DNA of 64,000 nt, taken from contig CANQJI010000002.1 in the NCBI GenBank assembly GCA_947624205.1, positions 1-64,000 of the forward strand, read 5' to 3'. Each line of letters starts with the position of its first letter. The first letter of the stretch is position 1. The stretch comes from an uncultured Akkermansia sp. (GTDB lineage: Bacteria; Verrucomicrobiota; Verrucomicrobiia; Verrucomicrobiales; Akkermansiaceae). A program made the translations under genes and the position numbers. Shown piece by piece: positions 8,120-16,396 of this stretch. Under the pieces are notes generated by a model. The model made no database searches. It saw only the letters and a list, made by a program, of their open reading frames with translations, and was not told where the DNA came from.

Positions 8120-10144
8120 ATGGCAATTGGTGTTGATATTGATTACCATGGCCACCCAAAGTCCAGTTTTGAAGATCTGATTCGCAAGTACACCGGTGTC
8201 TATCTCTGCCTGGACGATGTCCTGCAGGATAAGAAGCACTATATCGAAGTCTATCAAGATCTTCTAGACATTCTCAAATATGCTTTTGAGGTCAAAGAGG
8301 TTCGGGAACGCCCGATCCACTTTATCCTCCATCATGGGGATGACCCCAAGAAGCAAAAATACACGCTGGAGCTTCGTCACTTCCTGAGCAATATGATCTT
8401 CTGGTATGCATTCATGGAATGCGATTGCTATGAAGCCATCCAGCCCTGTCATATTCACGATTTCCGTGGTGCCTCTCTGGAGCAGAATGTCGAATTCATC
8501 GACAATATGATTCTGCCTGCCATCGAGGATGTCGACTTCCCAACCAAATCCCGTATTGTGGAAGAGATCACGCACCATATGACGGCCATCTCTCAGGCAT
8601 TCGCTCCGCTCTTCGGATTGGGCATCTCGGTCTATTCCATCATTCAAGCCGATAAGCGGAATCCGCGTATTGGTGAGTTGATGCATGAGAAACTGGATCC
8701 CACTATGCAGCCAACCGAGATTGAGGCGGAGCTGAATAAGCGGACCCAGGAATTGATCGACCTGATTGTCGAGGATCCGGACAATGATCTGAAGCCGCTC
8801 TTCAAATCTGGCAACGCTCTGTCCACTGGCCAGTTTAAAGAGATCGCCATCATGATCGGTCTGAAATCCGACATCAATGGCTCGACCGTTCCGTATCTGA
8901 TCAAGCAAAATATCCTGGTGGATGGCTTGAACTCTCCGTCTGCAATCTTCCTGGATGGCATGTCGGGCCGCAAAGCACTGATCATGTCCAAGACCAAGAT
9001 GGGCGAGCCTGGTGCTTTCTCCAAGAAAGCGACCACCGCCGCTACTCTGGTGCAGCTGCGTCGAGACTACAAGCGGTGCAATACCCAGAAGCCCATCACC
9101 TACCTCATTCGGGACGCCAAGTTCCTGAAGATGCTGGACAAGCGGTACTACTATGATGAGAACGGTAATCTGAAGATGTTGGATTATCGGAAAGATACCG
9201 ATCTCATTGGGCATCGCATCATGTTCCGCTCTCCCTGCACCTGCGCTTCCCGAGATGGCATCTGTGCCTGTTGCTATGGCGGTCTATTCGAATTGAATCA
9301 TGATCTCTACTCGGCAGGTGCCTATGGTGCCATTAAGATTACAGAGCCTCTTGGCCAACACGTGCTCTCCTCCAAACATCTTCAGATGACACACAGTGAT
9401 CCCATCGAAATGTCGGAGGACTTCTCCAAGCTCTTTGAGCTATACTCCAACGATATCACCATTCGCCCCGATGCTGATAGTGATGAAGATCTCTATCTGA
9501 AACTGGGAGAAGTGCATGCCGAGGAGTCGGAGGATTCCACCGAATACTATTGCACGTCTTTCGACGTTGTCAATATGGCGGGCATGCGCGTCTTCCATGT
9601 CCAGGAGAACAGTGGCGCCAAGATGTATCTGACACCCGATCTTCTGGTTGCTTACAAGCGGGCCAAGGACAAACCCATCGCTCTCGATTCCTTCGACGAC
9701 GAGTCTTCCGTGCTCTTCAATGTCGAGGTCAAGAATAAAGAGTTGACCCGTCCGATCAAGAACATCAACAGCCTGCTGAATACCAAATACAAGATGGGTT
9801 GCACGACGATTGATGAAGTCTGTCAGATGATGGCTGAGCAACAGCTGGAAGCTGGTATTAACTACAACTTCGTGCATTTCGAGATGCTCATTCGTGCTCT
9901 GATTCGTAAGGGTACCAATGTGTATGAGGAGCCGGACTTCGGTCCCAATGGAGATCCCGAGGATTACACCATTCTCCGGTTGAACGATGCACTCTTCAAG
10001 TCTCCGTCTCCCACCATCTCGCTCTCGTATGGCTATCTGAAGCGTCAGCTGCTGTCGCCCGAGTTCTATGAGAAGAGGCAACCCAGTCATCTGGATCCTC
10101 TCTTCGTCACCAACCTGGCTCACGTCCTTCCGCCAGACGATTAA
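8120..10144 (+). CDS. DNA-directed RNA polymerase beta' subunit fragment (C-terminal part: bridge helix/trigger-loop region, zinc site)
   Basis: IFLDGMSGRKALIMSKTKMGEPGAFSKKA (cf. [28 protein letters not shown]), CTCASRDGICACCYGG, AGAYGAIKITEPLGQHVLSSKHLQMTHS (cf. [21 protein letters not shown]). Confidence 0.9.
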   Translation: MAIGVDIDYHGHPKSSFEDLIRKYTGVYLCLDDVLQDKKHYIEVYQDLLDILKYAFEVKEVRERPIHFILHHGDDPKKQKYTLELRHFLSNMIFWYAFMECDCYEAIQPCHIHDFRGASLEQNVEFIDNMILPAIEDVDFPTKSRIVEEITHHMTAISQAFAPLFGLGISVYSIIQADKRNPRIGELMHEKLDPTMQPTEIEAELNKRTQELIDLIVEDPDNDLKPLFKSGNALSTGQFKEIAIMIGLKSDINGSTVPYLIKQNILVDGLNSPSAIFLDGMSGRKALIMSKTKMGEPGAFSKKATTAATLVQLRRDYKRCNTQKPITYLIRDAKFLKMLDKRYYYDENGNLKMLDYRKDTDLIGHRIMFRSPCTCASRDGICACCYGGLFELNHDLYSAGAYGAIKITEPLGQHVLSSKHLQMTHSDPIEMSEDFSKLFELYSNDITIRPDADSDEDLYLKLGEVHAEESEDSTEYYCTSFDVVNMAGMRVFHVQENSGAKMYLTPDLLVAYKRAKDKPIALDSFDDESSVLFNVEVKNKELTRPIKNINSLLNTKYKMGCTTIDEVCQMMAEQQLEAGINYNFVHFEMLIRALIRKGTNVYEEPDFGPNGDPEDYTILRLNDALFKSPSPTISLSYGYLKRQLLSPEFYEKRQPSHLDPLFVTNLAHVLPPDD

Positions 10145-10158
10145 AGGAGGGACAGAGA

Positions 10159-10437
10159 GTGGACTTCGGCTATGTATTCCTATTTGCGGATATCATGGGA
10201 ATCGTCGGAATCGCTCTGTTTTCCACCATCACCTCCCTCTTAGAGTTGAATCGGAAAGCTCTAAGAGGGAGGGATCTGGAAGAGGAGGAAATCGATTATC
10301 TCACGAGCCGCCATCAAATGCTATATCGAATGGCTGCCTTTCTTTTTGTCTTCGGTGTGATTGTCCTCCTGATTGCAGCGATCGGTTCCTGGGCACTATG
10401 CTTCGATGTCATCCGGAGTATACCAGCTGCGTCGTAA
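10159..10437 (+). CDS. Small membrane protein
   Basis: Two hydrophobic helices; AAAGGAGG RBS, GTG start. Confidence 0.65.
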   Translation: MDFGYVFLFADIMGIVGIALFSTITSLLELNRKALRGRDLEEEEIDYLTSRHQMLYRMAAFLFVFGVIVLLIAAIGSWALCFDVIRSIPAAS

Positions 10438-10440
10438 GAA

Positions 10441-10449
10441 GTATATTAT
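10441..10449 (+). promoter_or_regulatory. Promoter-like motif GTATATTAT
   Basis: Upstream of the 10518 gene; matches recurrent motif. Confidence 0.5.
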
Positions 10450-10517
10450 AACGACGGCACAATGGTATTTCATGCCCTGTAACCTCGGTGTAATCAGAAC
10501 GGAAGGAGGAATCTGTG

Positions 10518-10778
10518 ATGATCGAAGATCTGATGTGGTTGCTCTTGCGCTGTATTGGGGTCGCTTACATCGTCCTCTGCGTGACGGCAGTCCTATCAGT
10601 CATCAGCCTATTGATCGATACGATCCTATTCAAGTGTAAAAACATTCGTCTCATGGAAAACCCTGTGTATCTACAATGCACGAAATACGCAATGGGGGCT
10701 TTTGGAATATCTGGTATGATAATTGTGGTCGGATTGACAATCCTATTCGTCCGCATGTTCATAATTGTCTTCTGCTAA
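10518..10778 (+). CDS. Small membrane protein
   Basis: Two hydrophobic helices; GGAGGA RBS. Confidence 0.65.
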   Translation: MIEDLMWLLLRCIGVAYIVLCVTAVLSVISLLIDTILFKCKNIRLMENPVYLQCTKYAMGAFGISGMIIVVGLTILFVRMFIIVFC

Positions 10779-10809
10779 TCTAGTACTGTGTCGAAAGAAG
10801 GAGATCCCC

Positions 10810-12114
10810 ATGAAAAACAAGCCCAGCCGTCCTCGGTATCGTCTCTCGCGGAGAGTCATGAAGTTGGGTCGAACGATCCACGTCTATCTGCGTGAGCATG
10901 AATTCGAGGACTTGGTTTCCAAGAAAAAGCCCCTGCGTGTCGTCGTATCGCCTGTTGGCTCCAAGTCACTTGGTGCCTGGGCGCACTACTATAACAGCAA
11001 AAATCCCGTCGTACGTAAAAGTTTCCGTGTCAAAAACAAGGCAACGATCCAAGAGAGGAGAAAACCTATGAATGATGCATGGAAAGAGCCGGATGTGGTC
11101 CATGTCAAGAACATCGAAGATCCAGCCAAATACCCCGAGTATTTCGGAGATCCGAACGACCCAAATCCCAACCAGATCAATTTCCTGGACGACGATCAGG
11201 CGGTTTCTTCGGCGATCCTGGATTCTAAGGAAGGTATTCTGGATTCTGCTCCTGATGGCCCGAGGGCTTGGGCAAAGATGATCCTCGCTACCTATCCGAC
11301 TTTCGAATACTACGAAACCCTCACCCACGATCAGAAGATCGCTCTGACCACCTGGGCGGTGCATCACTCCGATGACGAGGATGAGGATATCAATATCCCG
11401 ATGCTGCTCGAATTCCTGGCTACGCAGCCGGATCCTCTGAATCCTGAAGAGGAAGATGCACAGATGCTGGCGGAGGAAGAGACCGAGACTCCGGTATTCG
11501 TGCCGGATGATGTTGATCCTGAAGTCTCCAAGCTTTTCGATCATTTCGAGAAAGCAGTCCAGCCGCCTGAGAAGGAAGTGGATCCGAATCCGGAGATCGA
11601 CCCCGATCTTCCCGATGATGGAGAGCCTCTTGATCTGGGCGAAGTTGGACTGGATGGTCCTGCGGACGATATCCTGGATCAACTCGAGGCAGAGCTGCAG
11701 CAAGTCCCGACGGATTTTGCCACCGAGATTCAGAAGGCAAAGATCATGGATGGGCATTACTATCGCCTCCAGTTTGACGTGATGGGAGACTATGCGAGCC
11801 TGAAGGATATCATGGAAGCTATCGCGTTCCGTGTCGCTTCTGTCGGCGGCGCCAACCACAACGACATCGTATTCCAGATGGAGTCCGAGGTCCGTCCTGG
11901 TCAGCGTTCTCTTCCGATGGCCGTCGTCGTCAAGAATGGCAATGGAGTCGATCCCGATTGCAACGCCATTGCACAGAAACTCTTTGACGACATCCTGACC
12001 AACTCGGTGATCGCGATGAATCAGCCGACCACCGTTGATCCCGCGCTGATGGAAGCTGCTGATCCTATCGTCGCCACTGAGGTGGAACCGTTCGACGTTC
12101 AGAATCAGCAATAA
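10810..12114 (+). CDS. Hypothetical protein, basic N-terminal region followed by acidic region
   Basis: AAGGAGA RBS; in-frame second RBS+ATG at 11068. Confidence 0.75.
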   Translation: MKNKPSRPRYRLSRRVMKLGRTIHVYLREHEFEDLVSKKKPLRVVVSPVGSKSLGAWAHYYNSKNPVVRKSFRVKNKATIQERRKPMNDAWKEPDVVHVKNIEDPAKYPEYFGDPNDPNPNQINFLDDDQAVSSAILDSKEGILDSAPDGPRAWAKMILATYPTFEYYETLTHDQKIALTTWAVHHSDDEDEDINIPMLLEFLATQPDPLNPEEEDAQMLAEEETETPVFVPDDVDPEVSKLFDHFEKAVQPPEKEVDPNPEIDPDLPDDGEPLDLGEVGLDGPADDILDQLEAELQQVPTDFATEIQKAKIMDGHYYRLQFDVMGDYASLKDIMEAIAFRVASVGGANHNDIVFQMESEVRPGQRSLPMAVVVKNGNGVDPDCNAIAQKLFDDILTNSVIAMNQPTTVDPALMEAADPIVATEVEPFDVQNQQ

Positions 12115-12120
12115 AAATAA

Positions 12121-12160
12121 AAAAAGAAAGGTCTACCGTGATTGGTAGACCTTTCTTTTT
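12121..12160. terminator. Bidirectional terminator between convergent genes
   Basis: AAAAAGAAAGGTCTACC-GTGATT-GGTAGACCTTTCTTTTT. Confidence 0.9.
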
Positions 12161-12559
12161 TTATTGTCTGGTGGTGCTATAATAGTCGCAGATCTCTTCA
12201 GCCGTTGCTCCACACTGAGACTCAGGGAAGACGATGAACGTCTGGAAGCGATCCAACGGGATATATCGAACGAAGCCTTCGCCAAGCCTCGTGCAAAGTC
12301 GCCAGGGATATTGACTGCTCGACGGCTCAGTCATCATAGCTGCGCCGACGATCATAACGGAGTGATTCCCGGGGAAGCGAACCACACCAATTTCGTCGCT
12401 GCGATTCCCCAGATAAGGAGCCACGCTGTCGACAGAAGTGATACCGGCAACACAGAGAGGGCTGCCGCCGTTTTCTTGTAGGAGCGAATCCAATTCCGCG
12501 AATGAGTTCAGAATCTTGAGTTCACTCAGGCTTGCCTGGTTCATCTTACGATGCACCAT
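12161..12559 (-). CDS. Hypothetical protein
   Basis: ORF followed by terminator, promoter-like motif upstream. Confidence 0.65.
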   Translation of the reverse strand: MVHRKMNQASLSELKILNSFAELDSLLQENGGSPLCVAGITSVDSVAPYLGNRSDEIGVVRFPGNHSVMIVGAAMMTEPSSSQYPWRLCTRLGEGFVRYIPLDRFQTFIVFPESQCGATAEEICDYYSTTRQ

Positions 12560-12582
12560 CCTTTCCTAATAACTACCCTCGG

Positions 12583-12592
12583 ATGATATACT
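12583..12592 (-). promoter_or_regulatory. Promoter-like motif AGTATATCAT
   Basis: ~25-30 nt upstream of the minus gene start. Confidence 0.5.
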
Positions 12593-12720
12593 TCATGCCG
12601 AGGGTGTTTAATCAGTCGTTGTAGTTGTGGCGCTAAAGGTCGTTTAAAAATCTATACAAATTTTGTATATCGTATCCTCGGATATTTCCTAAGATCATAT
12701 AAAAATTTGGAGGTGAGTGT

Positions 12721-14232
12721 ATGGGAGGCAAAGCGAAATGGATGGATGCACCAAAGAAGATCTTTGTGACAACGACCGGTATCATGATTACGCCCTACAA
12801 GTCCAATCTGAATCCGAGGTTTGAAGCCTTGCATTCGGTGCCGAATTATGGGCGACGATGGAGAACTCCTTTCACTGGGTATTATCACAAAGAGGAGCAC
12901 TTCTATTCGTGTGCGATGATGAATCCCAGAAAGGTACAGGTTGATTATTTCCCCGATTATGAGATTGAGTATGCCAATCCCGTACGAGGGCTCGGAACCT
13001 ATCCATTCGAGTTTAAATCGGATGAGTATAGTTTGCGAGACCAGCAGCAGGCGTTTGTGGAAGAGGCGACTTCGTACGAACTTCGTGGTTGCCGTCGAAT
13101 CTTCAATAATCTGCAAACAGGATTGGGCAAGACCGCCGCGACGATTTATATGATTGCACAGCATCAGAAGAAAGCCGCTATCATCAGTCATATGAAGAAT
13201 ATCCTATCGCAGTGGGAGACTGCCTTTGAAAAGTTTACGACAATCCCGCCAGATAGGATTCTGATATGCGATAAGAGCGAGATCTTGATCAAAGCAATAG
13301 TGGATCCCTATCCGATTCGTAACTACGATATCTTCATTATGTCTCATGCGTTGATTGAGAGTCTAGCAAGGCGAATTGGATGGGTTGGCGTATCTCAGGT
13401 ATTTGGTGCATTGGGCGTCGGTATTAAGGTATACGACGAAGCACATCGGAATCTCGAGTCCATGATCACGTTGGATTCCGTGACTTCCGTAGAATACACC
13501 TACTATCTGACGGCTGACTTCAATCAATCCACCAAAGCCAAAGGGTCCAAGTATCAACGAGTCTTTGATGGAGTCCCAATTCTCCCCGAAGAACAAGAGA
13601 TGCGCACGCTCAAATACGTCAATGTACTGACGATGACGTACAACAGTCATCCTACCATGCTGGAGCAGCAGAGCGTAATGACCCGGCAGGGCTTCTCCCG
13701 ATTCCATTATATGCGATATCAATATCGGAAGCCCTATGTATTGCACTGTATAGAAGCCGTGATTCATCATTTCTATACGGATCCTCAGTATGCGGATAAC
13801 CAATCCCGTGTCTTGGTCCTCACGTCGCTCATCGAGCATGTCGACTACCTTTTTGCGGAGATTCAGAGTCGATTCCCCGATAAAGTCGTCGGAATCTACC
13901 ACGGAGATGTCGATAAAGCGACGAAAGATGAATCCAAGAAAAATGCAGATATTATCGTTGCGTCTTACAGCAGCTTTTCCTATGGTATCGATGCGCCCAA
14001 TATCGCATGCGTGATCTCCTGTGACCCAGTCGATCGACTGGCAGATAACCAGGCGGCAGGCCGCGCTCGTCCACAACCAGGGAAGCAAGCTCTGTATGTC
14101 ATGCTGTATGATATGGGTTTCGACCGCTCCGTTCGTTCCAAGGCGACTCGAACTCAATATCTGCAAAATAGCAAGGCCTCGAAATTCTACACCATCAATG
14201 TCTCAGAAAAGGATGTGATACCCAATGCCTGA
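12721..14232 (+). CDS. Superfamily 2 (SNF2/UvsW-like) helicase
   Basis: Walker A NLQTGLGKTAA, DEAH box VYDEAHRN, motif VI-like AAGRARPQPGK. Confidence 0.88.
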   Translation: MGGKAKWMDAPKKIFVTTTGIMITPYKSNLNPRFEALHSVPNYGRRWRTPFTGYYHKEEHFYSCAMMNPRKVQVDYFPDYEIEYANPVRGLGTYPFEFKSDEYSLRDQQQAFVEEATSYELRGCRRIFNNLQTGLGKTAATIYMIAQHQKKAAIISHMKNILSQWETAFEKFTTIPPDRILICDKSEILIKAIVDPYPIRNYDIFIMSHALIESLARRIGWVGVSQVFGALGVGIKVYDEAHRNLESMITLDSVTSVEYTYYLTADFNQSTKAKGSKYQRVFDGVPILPEEQEMRTLKYVNVLTMTYNSHPTMLEQQSVMTRQGFSRFHYMRYQYRKPYVLHCIEAVIHHFYTDPQYADNQSRVLVLTSLIEHVDYLFAEIQSRFPDKVVGIYHGDVDKATKDESKKNADIIVASYSSFSYGIDAPNIACVISCDPVDRLADNQAAGRARPQPGKQALYVMLYDMGFDRSVRSKATRTQYLQNSKASKFYTINVSEKDVIPNA

Positions 14233-14968
14233 CGCACGCCCACCGACTCCCGAGCGGGTCTATAAGACGATCTTTCGGGCGCCTAGGGTCTCTCTCGATC
14301 TCGCTGTCACGATGCCGACGTTTACATTTACGCCGAAAGGAGTGTATGCGTTGGTATCACCAAGTGCGGCATTGTCGTTTAGTATTGCACCAACACACGT
14401 GCCCGTTGGATTTCGTCCATCGGTATGGATTATGCAGCGCTCGTTCAATAGCTTCTATGCCACAATTGATCGAGTGACAGAGTGGTTCCTCTCTGCTGAA
14501 TTCGAAAAGCTCTTCCTCTTCAATAAAGAGAAGCAAGAGGTTGTATTCAATGCAGAGATGAACCAGATTCGCGAAACTTTTACAGATTCGAAGTCGACTC
14601 CGACCACGATGACTATCATTCCTTCCATTCATTTAAACCAGGAGCAACGTGCATGTGAGGGGTGCTCCATCTATATGAATGGTGATATGGGAAACATGGT
14701 GACCATGTCGGGGCAAGATATACTTCGACTTCATGGGGTGTTACAAAGGTTGGATCTAGAGCAGGAAGCTGTCAATCTTGTAGAGCTTCTTCAATGTGCG
14801 CTGCGTCTGGGGAATGTCTCGGTCGCGGAGAAGATGAGTTTACAGGATAAAGCCACCGCCATCATCAATGGCACGTCGACAGATTACCGTCAGGCTCAGC
14901 AACAAGCGAGTTCCTCTTTGGCGGGAATTCAGAAAGCGCAAAGCCAAAAACTTTTCAAATTGCAATAA
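14225..14968 (+). CDS. Hypothetical phage protein
   Basis: ORF overlapping the preceding helicase stop. Confidence 0.75.
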   Translation: MPDARPPTPERVYKTIFRAPRVSLDLAVTMPTFTFTPKGVYALVSPSAALSFSIAPTHVPVGFRPSVWIMQRSFNSFYATIDRVTEWFLSAEFEKLFLFNKEKQEVVFNAEMNQIRETFTDSKSTPTTMTIIPSIHLNQEQRACEGCSIYMNGDMGNMVTMSGQDILRLHGVLQRLDLEQEAVNLVELLQCALRLGNVSVAEKMSLQDKATAIINGTSTDYRQAQQQASSSLAGIQKAQSQKLFKLQ

Positions 14969-14983
14969 AAGGAGAGATTTACC

Positions 14984-15814
14984 ATGGGCAAGGACAAACT
15001 GAAACTCGCGGCGATTACCATCACCGAGCTTCCTCAAGTGCAAGAGGATTCAGAGTCGAAAGGGTTTCTTCGTCCTGATGAAGAGCCATACGCCGCAATC
15101 GGTTCGAAGGCATTGCTTCCCATTGTCGCACTGAATCCGGAGAGTCGGAATTTCGACAAGAAGCATGCCTACTTCTATGGAAACTATCTGTATCTCTTCA
15201 ATGGAGCATGCCCGAGAGTATTGGCAAGAGATCCTGGCATCTATTATGATTCCACGGAAGATTGCTACTTCATCATCGAGCATGATCCCAATAACCCCGA
15301 AAGTGACATTTATAAGGCGACAGAAGATCACATCTTCAAGCTGAATCCGATTACCATTGCTCGCAGTCTTCAGGATGAAGAGGAGACCATCTATGCAAGA
15401 CAGAGGGCTTCCTCTCGGAAGATCTACCATCCGGTCATTGGTGAGAAAGACGATCTTCTGAAGCGCGCCATCAAGCAAGCGCTGATTGAGAAGGGAATCG
15501 ATCTCGATCAATGTCGCCAGAATTTTGAAAATAAGAATTCGCTCTTCAATTTCAAGCAGGTATTGAAGAGCGATGGTAAGATGACCATTCTGGTATTTCA
15601 GCGCGGTGCCGATGCGTTCAATCTGCGCGTGGTGGTGAGTCTGGAAGAGATTGACCCTGAGCATCCGATTGGTGAAGCATTGAAAGCGCCCATTGTCGTA
15701 TCGTCGACGGATAACTTCCGGATGTCCGGTAGGGATCCTGGCGATACCAATACCATCAAGATTGGAATTCCCGATGCAAGCGATGAAGATACTGATGAGG
15801 AGGATGCAGCATGA
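14984..15814 (+). CDS. Hypothetical phage protein
   Basis: ORF with AAAGGAG RBS. Confidence 0.8.
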   Translation: MGKDKLKLAAITITELPQVQEDSESKGFLRPDEEPYAAIGSKALLPIVALNPESRNFDKKHAYFYGNYLYLFNGACPRVLARDPGIYYDSTEDCYFIIEHDPNNPESDIYKATEDHIFKLNPITIARSLQDEEETIYARQRASSRKIYHPVIGEKDDLLKRAIKQALIEKGIDLDQCRQNFENKNSLFNFKQVLKSDGKMTILVFQRGADAFNLRVVVSLEEIDPEHPIGEALKAPIVVSSTDNFRMSGRDPGDTNTIKIGIPDASDEDTDEEDAA

Positions 15815-15999
15815 TTTACTACGTTTCTCGAGCAGGAGTCTCAGTGCCCGTATGCTATGGTCTGGAGAAAAAGGTAACGATCCCTCCTATTGATAAGACC
15901 AAATGTGCCCAGATTTGCGGACAGGTCATTTCTAATATGCTTAAAGTCGGCGATGAGTATTTCAAGCAACACAAAATGGAAAAAGAAGAGGATGCATGA
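15811..15999 (+). CDS. Small hypothetical protein
   Basis: 4-bp overlapping ATGA junctions with both neighbours. Confidence 0.65.
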   Translation: MIYYVSRAGVSVPVCYGLEKKVTIPPIDKTKCAQICGQVISNMLKVGDEYFKQHKMEKEEDA

Positions 16000-16382
16000 T
16001 GCCAGTACCCAGCAGCAGTATCATTCGGGTATCTTATATCCGGGTGAATAATGGACGTAGATCGGATTCGAGACATGAGTTTACGTTTGCTCTAGAGATT
16101 CCAAAACTTCCAGCCGATAAAGATACCGTGGTTGTCGAGTGCCTCATTCGTCATATCTATGATATCATCCATCAGGCCGGCCATCCCAGAAGTGTGCGTT
16201 CACAACTCGATTATACCACACCCCGCTCTTCCCGAGGAACCGACGGGCGGATCGTCGTACGGTATGATGACATCGAGCATTATGAGAAATTCATTGATCT
16301 GGTGACCAATGTTTACCGAGTCCAGGAGTACACGATTGGAACCATGAAGGACTTAATCTCCAAATATCATCTCGATACGTAA
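15996..16382 (+). CDS. Hypothetical phage protein
   Basis: ORF in tight operon. Confidence 0.75.
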   Translation: MMPVPSSSIIRVSYIRVNNGRRSDSRHEFTFALEIPKLPADKDTVVVECLIRHIYDIIHQAGHPRSVRSQLDYTTPRSSRGTDGRIVVRYDDIEHYEKFIDLVTNVYRVQEYTIGTMKDLISKYHLDT

Positions 16383-16396
16383 GGAGGTTAGATGCC

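Noticed and set aside
6225-10144. Alternative genetic code (as in Lak-type phages)
   Set aside because: Genes throughout end with ordinary TAA/TAG/TGA stops and remain open in the standard code; no evidence of stop recoding in this window
10966-12111. 381-aa minus ORF antisense to 10810-12114
   Set aside because: No RBS, composition typical of antisense translation
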